A stretch of 64,000 nucleotides of DNA from Catonia carolina (lineage: Eukaryota; Arthropoda; Insecta; Hemiptera; Achilidae), in assembly GCA_035578175.1 (NCBI GenBank), contig JAQMRL010000015.1, positions 20,393,672 through 20,457,671 of the forward strand, written 5' to 3'. A model generated the notes under the pieces. The model had not been told where the DNA came from and made no database searches. It saw only the letters and a program-made list of their open reading frames with translations. Of this stretch, positions 43,256 through 53,990 are shown piece after piece (position 1 is the first letter of the stretch; each line of letters starts with the position of its first letter). The position numbers and the translations under genes are program-made.

Positions 43256-44094
43256 CAGGGTGATTCACGAAGATAAGCAGAAACTTTGGGAGCTCATTGT
43301 ACATGTAAATATAATGAAAAAAGTTTATATAAACATGGGTCCGGAAATGCTTCATTTCCGAGTTACGGCTAGCGAAAAATTTCACCCGGATTTCAGCTCA
43401 CCAGGTGAAATGAGGTCTTTCTGAAATTCTGGTAAGGTAGATTAAGGGGCGAATTCATTCGTTTCTTATGGTTTTTGACCTGATTAATTGAATAAAACAG
43501 GTCCCAGAACTGTAAGTTAAATAGTTTTTGAGAAAACCAGTGTCAAATGCAAAAAATGGTGTGAAAAAAAACACAATTTTTCATCTTTGTTTTTCCGGTT
43601 AATTTTACTTTGTACTGTTATGAATAAAAAATCATTTAATCAAACAACTATTCGCTTTCTGTGTACTTTTTTTACACCGGTTTGTTCAGAATAAAATTTT
43701 CAACATGTTTTTTTTCAAATATTTAACTGTTTCATGATTAAATAACAAACTTATTCTTGCTCAAAGATGAAAAAAAATGTGTTTATCACTCCATTTTTTG
43801 CATTTGACACTGGTTTTCCTAAAAACTATTTAACTTACAGTTCTGGGACCTATTTTATTCAATTTATCAGATCAAAAACCATAAGAAATGATTGAATTTG
43901 TCTCTTAATCTACCTTACAAGAATTTCAGACAGACCTCATTTCACCTGGTGAGCTGAAATCCGGGCGAAATATTTCGCTAGCCGTAACTCGAAAACGAAG
44001 CATTTCCGGACCCATGTTTATATAAACTTTTTTCATTATTTTTACATGTACAATGAGCTTTTAAAGTTTCTGCATATCTTCGTGAATCTCTCTG
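43256..44094. mobile_element. Fold-back element with 0.33-kb arms
   Basis: Left arm about 43256-43590 and right arm about 43763-44094 are inverted copies, about 90% identical, around a 170-bp AT-rich centre. TA flanks at 43254-43255 and 44095-44096. The terminus is CAGGGTGATTCACGAAGATA. No coding frame is supported. A TA target and a CAGGG end suggest the Tc1/mariner superfamily. Confidence 0.88.
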
Positions 44095-44096
44095 TA

Positions 44097-45280
44097 TATT
44101 TATATAAATATTTTTTTCGCAATTGATTATTTTGTTTCAAATAGTTAATTATAAGCTTACAAAATAGTTTATCTATCATTCATTAAAAATCTGATTCCTA
44201 GAGAAATAAGTGTTACGATATTTTACGTGGTGTATGCAGTTAGGTTATAGCTAAGAAGCAGAACGGAAGAACTTTTTCAAACTTTTTCCTCTTTGTAAAC
44301 TGTTAGTAGTTACTACGAATACTTACCTCTACTAAATCATAAGAAACAAGAATTTGTTTGAAAAAATTCGATAGTTATTTCCCTACTGGCAATCAAAACG
44401 AAATGAAAAATGTATCGATCGATTTTTATTTACGAGGTAATTTTGGAAATAAATAAGCTTTCAACTGATGGAAATGAAATGTTGATGGGCTAAAAAGTGG
44501 GAAGGGTAAATGAAATGTAAGATTCAAGTTTTGGAGTCAAAACGCGTTAATCTTGAAGGGTCGGTAGGTTCGTAGTACGTTCCATTCTCTCAAAGTCATA
44601 TAGGGAGTATAGCAGGTGCTATATTTTATAACTTGTTCTGTAGCCGTTTGCCCTTAGGGGGACTCCCCGACCGTCAATAAACCCTTCCTTGCGATATCGC
44701 GTATAAAAGAGTCTAACTTATATCCTATTGGAGCTGTAAAGAATTTCAGACATATACAAAACTCTTCCTATATGTATAGTCTCTACTCTAACCATGTATC
44801 GAATGATTCCCTCCCTCCACTTTTCTTCCTTCTCTCACCGCTTCCCCTTTAAAAACATTACACTCACGATTTCCCCCTTTCCCCGACTTTATTCAACCTT
44901 TTAAACTTTCCATAACCATGAACTCTTATCGGGTTCTAACCATTGTATGTATAGGAAGAGTTACTAACCATTTTTTATATCCGTTTCCCCTCCTTCACCG
45001 ACACTTTTTTGTATATTTCATCCCTCTCCCTTACAATTCTTTTGCATTTTTATGTTGTTAAAGAAACCCGAACAACAGATTTCTTAAATTATTATGTTTA
45101 AACATTTTCTTCTTCGTCTCTTCTCCTTCCAACTTAAAAAGATTTATAGAATTTATTTATTTACTCAACTTTTACTTCGTATAATTTGTATAGTACATGG
45201 TTTTACATATTGATTACAATTTCTTGAACATTTTCTCCTTAAAGTAGTTGTAAAATAACAAATTTAATTAGTAATAAAAA
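44097..45280. other. Unassigned stretch, partly pyrimidine-rich
   Basis: CT-rich segments lie at 44800-44900 and 44985-45130. CTCTTCCTATATGTATAG near 44763 and its inverse near 44950 are a short inverted pair. No gene recognised. Confidence 0.4.
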
Positions 45281-45299
45281 AGTTATCTATTATTATTGT

Positions 45300-45480
45300 C
45301 CAAAAAATCTATTATTATTAAAATTCTCGTGTCACAGTGTTAGTTGCCATACTCCTCCGAAACGGCTTAACCGATTTTGATTAAATTTTATATGTACACT
45401 TCGTAGGTCTGAGAATAGGTTTTTATCTATTTTTTATACCCCTAAGTGATAAGGGTAGTCCACCCCAAAAAATAAATTTA
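45300..45480 (+). repeat. Possible Helitron-type 5' fragment
   Basis: The wording CTCCTCCGAAACGGCTTAAC, CGATTTTGATTAAATTTT and GTAGGTCTGAGAATAGG resembles the 5' non-coding part found in many insect Helitron copies. No terminus was found. Confidence 0.35.
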
Positions 45481-45764
45481 TATTTTGGACAAAATGATTA
45501 TTTTTAATTTTTATAGTGTATGCATTTTTAATGCATATTTATTAGTGTATGCATTTTTAATAATAATTAAATTATTAGCTAATAAAGTATTTTGGAGACT
45601 CATTTTTCTTTTGTATCCAAATGGCTGGAGTAATAAAAGTAAGAATACACCCTTATAATTAGATGAATGTTGACAGTAGGTACATTGTCCAATGTTAATT
45701 TCCCTATCCGCCAAATGTTATGGGAAGTACGGTACAGGTTAGGAAAACGTTTGTTGAAACAGTT

Positions 45765-46112
45765 TATCAATATTGTTTTAATGTCAATTTTTTTAAATCA
45801 AGTTTTCACCGGATATTTACGTTTACAGGCCCCCTGAACCCAATAATGTGTGTTTTTAGCAATTGGTGTGTGTGTGTGTGTGTGTGCGTGTGTGTGTGTG
45901 TGTGCGTGTGTGTGTGTTTGAACAAAATATCTCAAAAATGGAATGAAGAAAGAAGCTGAAACTTGGAACTTAAGTTATATACCACTACGGGACCCAATAT
46001 GAATAATTTTCATCAAAATCGGTCAACCGGAAGTAGTATAATTACGTTTTATTATTAACATTGGTAAGAGAAAGTCAAGTGACTGCTTCATACCAGATTT
46101 TTAAATCTTAAT
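45765..46112 (+). mobile_element. Family H copy with large internal deletion
   Basis: The 5' part (TATTGTTTTAATGTCAATTT), the (GT)n at 45868-45918, and the AAAATCGGTCAACCGGAAGT box are joined directly to the 3' end (ATTATTAACATTGGTAAGAG, TTTCATACCAGATTTTT). The middle 550-600 bp is missing. Confidence 0.8.
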
Positions 46113-46744
46113 TCGCAACTACAGCAAATAATATTTGTTTTTTGAAGAGGTGATTGTTCACCAATATAATTTTATTTAATATTGCATTTAATTGGTCTGA
46201 TTTAGACGTCTAAGAAACCGTAAGAGCCTTCTAAAAATAAGCAATAAGGATTCTGCATTTAATATATTCAAATTTTCTAATTTATTGTTATTTACATTAT
46301 TATTATTTATTTAGTTGCTACCATGTAAATTAACACAATAAAGAATATGCACGTGTATGAACTTTAGTTAATTTACTAAATTTATCCTTTTTTTAAAGGT
46401 TGGTGAACCCTAAAAAATTTTAATTTGAGGGATTTATTCTTATTAAAAGCGTCATTAATTATTTTTGCATTACGTTATTATTTCAGAGTTCCTTCTCAAA
46501 AAATTCTAAGTATTTTAGGAAATTGTTTTTATATTTTGAAAACCATTTTTACTTCGGATAAAAAAATAATTATTAAAAAAGTAACAGTGGTCCTTTCCGT
46601 AGTGTTTTACCTACGTGTTTAGAGAGCTATACTAAGCTAAACTGCAAAGCTAATCGATTCATGATTTGCGTATGGAAAATTTTGTAACTTAACATTACCA
46701 ACCGATAAAGTCTATACCGTAACCAGTTGTAGTGAATAACCACT
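46113..46744. other. Unassigned AT-rich stretch
   Basis: No recognised gene or repeat. Confidence 0.35.
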
Positions 46745-47405
46745 GTTAATCTTCTTCTTCTTCTGACTTTCAAGGATTAGGCATCTAAGCCTGTTCCGAA
46801 CCTCTCAAATCTGCCCATCTCTTTCTCGGGCGTCCTCGTTCTCTCCTGCCCTCCGGCTTATATCCCAGTGTCTGCTTAGGTATCCTATTCTCCCACATTC
46901 TTTTTACATGCTCGAACCACTGCATTCTGTTTTGGGATACATTGTTGTTTATAGAGAAGATGTTGAGTTCTTTCCTTATTTCGGTATTCCTGTAACGATC
47001 TTCTCTACTACACCCATATGTATGTCGAAGAAATTTCATTAAAGATGCTTGCAATCTACTCCCCTCTCGCTTTGATAGCACCCAAGTTTCACTGCCGTAG
47101 AGTAGAGTCGGCACTGCTAATGTTTTATAAAATCTCACCCTCGTGTTTTTGCTGATGCTATTTTTAAATTGCGGTGGATAGTTCTACATATTTTCTGAAA
47201 TCCGCGAATCTTATTGTAAGCATCTTTATCCTGTTGTTATGTAATGTTCCAACCTAGATACTGAATGTGGGAGATCTGTTCCAAAATATTATTATCTATA
47301 ACAATTTTGCTTCTGACTGGCTCCTTCCCCCTGAATGCCATTAACTCTGTCTTCTTCGTTGAAACTGTCAACTTATATTCTTTGCAGAGTTTGTTCAGGA
47401 TGAAA
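46745..47405 (-). pseudogene. RTE-like LINE fragment, end of RT domain and C-terminus
   Basis: From 47405 downwards the minus strand reads LNKLCKEYKLTVSTKKTELM, AFRGKEPVRSKIVID and ISHIQYLGW (the late RT segment with KT..M.F.G and YLG). After a frame break come RVRFYKTLAVPTLLYGSETW, then LMKFLRHTYGCSREDR, then IRKELNIF, then RMQWFEHVKRM and a C-terminal GRRERGRPRKRW near 46800. This order matches RTE-like endonuclease-RT elements. The YADD box and the N-terminal half are absent. Confidence 0.82.
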
Positions 47406-47455
47406 AGTACTGTTAATATAATTTAAAATTAAATTAACCAGCTCATCTTTCAAGT

Positions 47456-47825
47456 TTTTGTTGTTTGGGTCATCAGACGAAAGTCTGGTTTCACCTCTAA
47501 AGGCTTTACTAAGCAAAACAAGAAGTGAATTGGTTTACCTGTACCTTGCTCACTGAGTGGAAAACTATGCTTATCAGCATGCCGGGCCCTCTGAAAAGCA
47601 TCTACTTTCTACCCTGCAAATGACACCTTCACTTTATTCACCACACGGTCTGGCTGTATAACGAAATATATTACTCTCAGAGGAGATAACTCTTACTAGT
47701 GTATTTTACAACTCTACCTCTTCTGTTCTTAAATGCTTCAGTCATATAATTGGCTGACCATGTGATAAGAAACAAAAATATTTTTTGCAAATAATTTAAT
47801 ACTCCACCTGCCTGTTATGGGCAAC
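47456..47825 (+). mobile_element. Family B retroposon copy
   Basis: It starts TTTTTGTTGTTTGGGTCATC, contains the CTGAGTGGAAAACTATGC and GCATGCCGGGCCCTCTG segments, lacks some bases before CAAATAATTTAATACTCC, and ends TGCCTGTTATGGGCAA. CAAGTT occurs at both edges, a weak TSD. Confidence 0.82.
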
Positions 47826-47929
47826 TTACAAGTTATTAATTCACAAAATAATGTGTTGTTTAGTGCATAATTTTCTCGATAATAAAGAACGTCATTGAAG
47901 AATTATATACTTGTAATAAACACTATTTT

Positions 47930-48645
47930 TTTTTACTTTATCTTGCCCTGTATAAAATAACACATACTAAATTTTAATTAAAAAAGTAAAAAAATGTATT
48001 CCTAAAACTGTGAAGGAACACGTACGAACATTTTTATTAAAATCGGTCAACCGGAAGTTGTAGTTTTTGTAGCAAATTTTTCACTTTATTCGCAAATTTT
48101 ATCAACAACAGCTCCTACGATTTGGTTTAAAATCGGCTTATTCACAATGTTTTTTGTGTTCTGCAAATTAGGGTAAGCGACATGTATGCTGAAATTTGTG
48201 TGGGCTGTAATATCGTAGTAATTTCTTAAAGAATGCAGCCCTAATATGCATTTAAGGCAAAATCCATACAGTATAATCAAAGGTGTAGAAAATTAAAAAT
48301 CTACAAATTTATTTCAACCATTTTTTTTCTACAGCGGTTAGTTTAGCGTTAATTTGTGATTCTCTGTATTTTATCACTGAAATTAGTAAAACTGAGGGTT
48401 TTTGAAATTGTAACCTTAATCAGAAAAACTATGTTATAGAAAATTAAAAACCCTACAAATTTTAATTCAAGCATTTTTTTACTCAAATTTCTACTGAGTT
48501 TAATTTACCGTGATTATGATTAAAATATTAAATAATGTTTGTAATGTGTTATATTATTTACTTATGATTAAACGTAGGTTATACATTTGATTATTTACAT
48601 TGGAAAGAAAAGTCGTGTGAGTTTTGCACGTGTTTTTCAGTGGAT
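47930..48645 (+). mobile_element. Old family H copy without GT array
   Basis: It starts TTTTTTACTTTATCTTGCCC, keeps AAAATCGGTCAACCGGAAGT, TTAGGGTAAGCGACATG and GGTTAGTTTAGCGTTAAT, and ends ACATTGGAAAGAAAAGTCG. The GT region is deleted and divergence is high. Confidence 0.75.
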
Positions 48646-48699
48646 TTGATATCCATTCGTGTTATTCAGCGGATTTGAAACTAAAAACACACCACTTAA

Positions 48700-49405
48700 G
48701 GAGGTAGTCAACCCAGAAAATGAAAATGAAAACTTCTGGCTATAATTTGTCATTATTTGTTTTAAATAAAAGAGTAATTTACTAGTAATGATCTACCATT
48801 TGAACCAAGCCAAAAAATTAATTGCAGCCCCTAATATAAAGGTGGGGTTGGAAGAGCGGGCTTTTACGGGAAATCAAATATCTCAAGAACCAAGAAAGAT
48901 ATAAACATGCCTCTTATGCTAAAAAATACAGAAAATTGCTGTCTATTATCTGTTGTATGCGCTTGTATGTATTTTTTCCTACAATAATTTTATTAAAGAA
49001 AAACCATATTTTTAAAAACATTTATTTTATGTATTCACAAATTATTTTTTAACTAAATCCCTATTAAGGTTTTTGTAATAATCATTCCACAGATAATAGA
49101 GCTAGAAATTATGAACATTCGAAAAAAACCTCATCCAAATAACTCCAATACAAGCGAAAATATTTAATTCCCAAGAATGAACAATCATGCAAAAACCACA
49201 TTTCCGGAAAACTTAAAGTTAAAGGAATACGAGTAATTCACTCGGCTTGCTAGTGAGCTTTATTTTAAACAGATGTTTTTATAAATTTTTCTCAACGTAC
49301 ATGCAAAGTAAACAAATGTTGCGATTAAGGAAACTTTAAACTTCAAATAAATGGAAAAACCAATCGAAATTTTTAAAAAATCATCTTCTTGCGTTGACTA
49401 CCCCC
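48700..49405. mobile_element. TTAA-flanked TIR element, 0.7 kb
   Basis: The ends are GGAGGTAGTCAAC and the inverse of GGGGGTAGTCAAC, with TTAA on each side (48696-48699 and 49406-49409). No frame. It lies in the intron 60 bp beyond the donor site of the Beat exon. TTAA duplication suggests the piggyBac superfamily. Confidence 0.65.
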
Positions 49406-49464
49406 TTAATCTATTTTAATATCTTAAACCTATATCTAATATTATATTATCAAAAATAACTTAC

Positions 49465-49600
49465 ATAGAACTTCCATTCGTCCTTCACTTTGAGCCGATA
49501 CAAACGATGGAGCTTCCGCAGATACTTCGCAACGATAATTACCACTAGATTTCAAATTTACACCTCTTAATGCCACTTGTTTACTGTCTGACAGTTGGTG
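49465..49600 (-). CDS. Internal exon of a Beaten path (Beat) family Ig-domain gene
   Basis: This 136-bp segment encodes HQLSDSKQVALRGVNLKSSG followed by NYRCEVSAEAPSF and a GRMEVL end. The ALR.VNLKSSG.YRCEVSAEAPSF pattern is the hallmark of the first Ig domain of Beat proteins. These are insect cell-surface or secreted Ig proteins that bind Sidestep-type receptors and act in axon guidance and synaptic matching. The Cys in YRC pairs with a Cys in an earlier exon. Gene-sense acceptor TTTTTCAG precedes 49600 and donor GTAAGT follows 49465. The exon starts in phase 0 and ends after one extra base. No stop lies in the frame. No other exon was found here, so both flanking introns are long. Both are loaded with H copies and other repeats. 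Which Beat paralogue it is cannot be told. Confidence 0.88.
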
Positions 49601-49671
49601 CTGAAAAATACAAAAAAAACGTCATCTAATTAATCGTTTGATAACGTAGTAACAATAGGTAATAGAAGCTT

Positions 49672-49715
49672 TGGTGCCTATCAAAACCTGTATAAACAGG
49701 TTTTGATAGGCACCA
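49672..49715. repeat. Perfect 20-bp-stem hairpin upstream of the Beat exon
   Basis: TGGTGCCTATCAAAACCTGT, loop ATAA, ACAGGTTTTGATAGGCACCA. All 20 pairs match. It lies 72 bp outside the acceptor of the Beat exon, between the exon and an H copy. Confidence 0.9.
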
Positions 49716-49730
49716 TTCATAAAAGTGTCT

Positions 49731-49869
49731 TATTACTTTCTCTTGCCTATATGAATATATAAGAAGGAAAGTATTGTTTCATGTCGATTTTAAGAAATCT
49801 AGTTTTCACCGGATCTACACGTTTTTAGACCAGCCTGAACCCAAAAAACATGTTTTTTAGCGATTGGTC

Positions 49870-49907
<38 letters not shown>

Positions 49908-50692
49908 CAGAATATCTCAAGAACGGATCATCGTACGAACTTGAAACGTAAAACTTAAGTTACATACCACTATTGAACCTGACACGAACATTTTCATTAA
50001 AATCGGTCAACCGGAAGTAGTAGTTTATTCGTGTAATTTTTCACTTTTTTTCAATTTTCTCAAAAAACTGGTGCTACGATTTTTTTTTAAATAACCTGGT
50101 TTACTAAATTTTTTATGCTCTACAAGATAGGGTAGGCACCATGTTTGCTGAAATTTTTGGTGAGGCGTTTTGTTTTTCACGTAAAGAATTTGTTTTTTTA
50201 AGATTGCGGCGTAAATATGCATTTTAGCGCAAAAATGTATATAATTAAAGTTGTAGAAAATTAAAAAATCTACAGGTTTTATTTCAAACATTTTTTTGTA
50301 TAATGCTTAGTTTAGCGGTAATTAGCAATTTTCAGTTTTTTTCTCATGAAAACGTGTAAAAAATCTATTTTGTTAAGATTTCGGCCTTAGTATGCATTTT
50401 ACGACAAAAGTGTATATAATAAAATTTATAGAAAATTAAAAGATCTACGACTTTTATCTAGAGAATTTTTTTGTACAGAGCCTAATTTAGCGTGAAAGAG
50501 CGATTTTCCGTATTTTCAAGCCAAACAGGTTGATTTTCATTCTGCGTCTTTCACTCATGATTAAAATAAGGTTATGTTTATTGAGGTTAGTTTTTTGTTT
50601 ATTTCTAATGTTTCATTACTAATGTTAGGTATACTGTTAATTATTTGCATTGGCAAGAGAAAGTTGTGTGAGTGTTTCACACCAGATTTTTT
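49731..50692 (+). mobile_element. Family H, full-length copy in the Beat intron
   Basis: Complete ends (TTACTTTCTCTTGCCTATAT to TTTCACACCAGATTTTTTTT) with a short (GT)n at 49873-49905. It lies antisense to the Beat exon, 131 bp from its acceptor. Confidence 0.9.
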
Positions 50693-50743
50693 TTAATTGT
50701 TGAACCTTTAAAACAGGAAGGAAAGGTTTTAGTTGTGATAGTG

Positions 50744-51610
50744 TATTTTGTTGTTGTGAAGATCATCAGCCGAAAGGCTGGTTTGAATCTTTAGAGGGTT
50801 TACTAATTAAACGAGATCAGTGGCTTCGTAGGAGTAAGTTACAGCTAGTCCCTGAAAAGACGGAAGCAGTGATAATGGCCGGAAGACGAAAGCTTAGCCC
50901 TATTAAGTTCAAGGTAGTTGATGTCGAGGTGGTGCCTGGAAAGAGATTGAAGTACGTCGGAGTGTGGTTGGACTCTGGAAGAAATTTTCGGTTGCATACT
51001 ATTGAGGCATTGGCTAAAACCGAAAGAATCAAAGAATTTACATTATGTAATTTTTTTTAACCCGACATTTCCCTTATATAAACAGTTCCGAGGGAGGTGG
51101 AGGGTTGTTTGCTGATGTCGGATCAAGTGGCCAGGCGGCGGGTTTTTGGTTAGTAAGGCGGTTGCGGCCTCCTTGGGGCTGGATGAGGAAGCCTCAACTG
51201 AGTCCAACACTACTTCACCCATCGTGATGGAGTGAACATGAGATTTTCTTGCCGCTTCGGATAAAAAGAAGTAAACGAGAGGTAAGGTGGTTTTATTTTG
51301 CCTTCCTCACTGAGTGGTAAAAGTATGCTTATCAGCATATCAGGCCCTCTGAAAAGTATCTATTTTCCACTCTAAAAAATGACACCTTCACTTCATTCAC
51401 CACAAATCTGGCTGTATAATAAAATTCATAACTCTTAGAAGAGATAACTCTGACTAGTGTCTTTTATACCTCTATCTCTTCTGTCCTTAATTGTTCAGCC
51501 ATATAATTGGATGACCATGAAATTAGAAAAAGAACTATTTTTTGTAGCCCTGGAACTAGTAGATCGAGTGCAAATAATTTTACACTCCACCTGCCTGTTA
51601 TGGGCAAGCA
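50744..51610 (+). mobile_element. Family B copy split by an R1-like LINE
   Basis: The 5' part TTGTTGTGAAGATCATCAGC to ACTAATTAAACGAGA (50816) continues at 51281 as GGTAAGGTGGTTTTATTTTG and ends CCTGCCTGTTATGGGCAA. TAAACGAGA is duplicated at the break. Confidence 0.85.
50817..51271 (+). pseudogene. R1-like LINE 3' fragment with 9-bp TSD
   Basis: The plus frame reads QWLRRSKLQLVPEKTEAVIM, then AGRRKLSPIKFKV and KRLKYVGVWLDSGRNFRLH, with a stop at 51058. This matches the RT thumb region of R1-clade elements (L.LAP.KTEA, LKYLGVWLD). About 200 bp of GC-rich 3' UTR follows, ending at GGATAAAAAGAAG. The TSD TAAACGAGA lies at 50808-50816 and 51272-51280. 5'-truncated and dead. Confidence 0.85.
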
Positions 51611-51998
51611 ACTTAATATAAACTAACAAAAATATTTCAGTAATCTACGGATTTAGTTCCATAGAAATCATCAAAATTAACTTTCTTTTATCTTTTGAGT
51701 AAACAATTTTTTAATTTATTTAATCAAACGACCGAAATGGGTGTATTCATTCAGACTCTCTGTTCTTTTTACACTTCACCAAAGACCAATGAGTATTTCC
51801 ATTTATAGAATCTACACATGAATTAGCAATTAATAATTTAATGATATAACCACCACATTTACTAACCTATTATTTGAAAATTCAATCAAATATCCGTCAT
51901 TTTATAATAAATTCATTTAATATTAATAAAAATTAATTTTTAGTTCTTTCATTTTAAATGTTTTATTCGTTTAACCAATATTATTAGTGTTGTTATTA
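51611..51998. other. Unassigned AT-rich stretch
   Basis: No recognised gene or repeat. Confidence 0.35.
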
Positions 51999-52000
51999 TA

Positions 52001-52956
52001 ATGGGTGATTCAAAAAGAGCGCCGGTTTTTAAACGGCTGGTAATTTTTTGTTTATCGGTTGGCAACATTGTTAGACCTCATTTCTATTTCGGAGAACATT
52101 CCGATTGACGATTCAGTTGTAGTTTCTCTTGTTCGCAGTGTAGTACTCTCGCAGTCTGTGTCTAACCATGGAGAAGTTTACTATTGCACAATGAGTGTTA
52201 ATCGTCAAAACATTTTACCAGAGTGGAGAGAGTTATGCGGCTACTGTCAGGCGACTTCGCGGTACTCTAGGACGTAATGAAGCACCGAATGAATCAACAG
52301 TTCACAGGCTCATGAAAAAGTTTTTTGAGACGGGTTCAACAGTCGACCTTAAAAGTTCTGGACGTCATCGTTCTGGCCGAACTGAGCAGAACGTTGCGTT
52401 GGTTCGTGACAGTGTGGCTGTTAGCCCAGCAAAATCAATACGTCGCCGTTCTCAATAATTGGGTTTACGATGTTCTTCTGTACGGAGAATTCTTCGGTAC
52501 GATCTCCAATATCACCCGTATAAAATTCAGTTGACGCAACATTTGAAAGTGGCAGACCACCAGAAGAGACGACAGTTTGTTGACTGGGTATTGAGACAAC
52601 GGCAGGATGATGACACCTTCGCAAACAAAATTGACGCCTTGTGACTTTCATCTTTGGGGTCATCTGAAGTCATTGGTGTATGCCAATAAACCCCGAAACA
52701 TCAATGACTTGAAGGAGGAAATTCGACGGGTTATCGGGCAAATGGAAGTCGGAACTTGTCGTGCAGTAATATCCAATTTCATGGACAGAGTTGATGCGTG
52801 CCAGCGCAGTAGAGGAGGACACATGCATGACATCATTTTTCATACATAAAATCGGAAGGTAAGACGAACTTGTTGATGTATTTATTTTCAGTTTTTCAAT
52901 AAAATAAATCTCTTAATTTGATATATCAAAACCGGCGCTCTTTTTGAATCACCCTA
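52001..52956 (+). mobile_element. Tc1/mariner-type element with DUF4817 helix-turn-helix, internally deleted
   Basis: The TIRs GGGTGATTCAAAAAGAGCGC plus CGGTTTT are perfect for about 27 bp, with TA flanks at 51999-52000 and 52957-52958. The 956-bp length is below that expected for an intact copy. Confidence 0.88.
52168..52849 (+). pseudogene. Transposase remnant (DUF4817-type)
   Basis: The reading starts MEKFTIAQ at 52168 and meets TGA at 52192. It continues in frame as VLIVKTFYQSGESYAATVRR and a helix-turn-helix part (STVHRLMKKFFETGSTVDLK, SGRHRSGRTEQN), then TAA at 52456, then LGLRCSSVRRILRYDLQYHP to DDDTFANKI. There the sequence jumps, with a frame change near 52627, to LTPCDFHLWGHLK and the C-terminal tail SRGGHMHDIIFHT with a stop at 52849. 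The first two catalytic Asp regions are lost in the deletion; the third (PCDFHLW) remains. Two nonsense codons plus the deletion make it non-autonomous. Confidence 0.88.
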
Positions 52957-53582
52957 TAGTTTTTAGATGTTTCAGAAAGCCATATTATTGCGATTACAGA
53001 ACTACAGTACAGACTCGGTATTTTTTTTTTAGCTTTTATTTGTTATCGGGAACTGTACATTTTTGACAACTACCCAATTTGATCGCTGCTTTTGCTGTAT
53101 TTTTTGACGTGAATAAGGCATGAATTTGAACAGGGACCCCCAGTAGAGTTTGTTAATGGATGGCTGTCAGCTGGTCACCATATAAAGTCGCTTGCCCAAC
53201 CGGTGTTACTTAACAAATAATAGCGATTTACTACTAGCTGACTGACTGGGCTGGCCCGAAGGCCTCGGTAATTTTAACTAAACGGGACTGGACCCTATTC
53301 GGATCCCCAAAAATATGGATTACACTAAAAATGTTCTTAAAACGCACGTAATACAAATTTTAGATGTGTAAATTTAAAAAAACCACCCCAAGTTAGCAGC
53401 AGAATCAAGGTCACCGGTACCAAAAAGTATGCATCTACATTCCAAAATGGGATAAAATTCAAAAAGTAATTGGATGTAAGTCATAATGGGATGTAACAAA
53501 AGATTTTTTACATTAGAAAAATCTGAACCGTTTTCCACATAAGGTATTGTCATAATCTGAAAGAGTGAAACTAAAATATTAT
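52957..53582. other. Unassigned stretch
   Basis: No recognised gene or repeat. A GC-richer part lies at about 53140-53310. Confidence 0.35.
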
Positions 53583-53764
53583 AAGGCCACCTCCATGGTG
53601 TAGTGACTAGCACGCTAGCCTACAAAGCGGAAGATCCCGGGTTTGATTCCCGGCAAGGGTCTCAAAATTTGAACATGTTAAAACCTACCGTTACAGTACC
53701 AAAACCCACAATATTCACTAATGATCAAGATACGACTTTAAATAAACTAAAAAAAGATTTTAAA
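53583..53764 (+). mobile_element. tRNA-headed SINE, third subfamily
   Basis: ATGGTGTAGTGACTAGCACG (A box), CGGGTTTGATTCCCGG (B box) and a body ending CACTAATGATCAAGATACGA then CTTTAAATAAAC and an A-rich end. The head matches the relic at 8.9 kb and the body end matches 8.4 kb. Confidence 0.78.
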
Positions 53765-53990
53765 TTTAATAGAGTAACTTAAAGTCGATCCAGTCTTTCA
53801 GTCAAAATTCTTAACACTTTTTCTGGCGCTCCTTTTTATGTAAGCAATAAAACTCTCCCCACAACGATTTCAAACTTTTGACAATAAAATAAATAGTCAC
53901 ATCCTTCTACAGTAAATTTCGCGGACGATTTGGAAACTACCTCAACCAACTAGCCTGTGGCCTAGCTATAAGAAACTTAGTATTAAAAGA
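53765..53990 (+). pseudogene. Decayed Jockey-like LINE C-terminal relic
   Basis: The nucleotide similarity to 41980-42190 is plain (ACTTAAAGTCGATCCA, TTCTGGCGCTCCTTTTTATG, CAACCAACTAGCCTGTG) but no frame survives. Confidence 0.65.

Noticed and set aside
44080..44350. A possible second Beat exon ending at a strong GTAAGTA donor near 44324 (minus strand)
   Set aside because: The upstream sequence has no open frame resembling an Ig domain and no clear acceptor.
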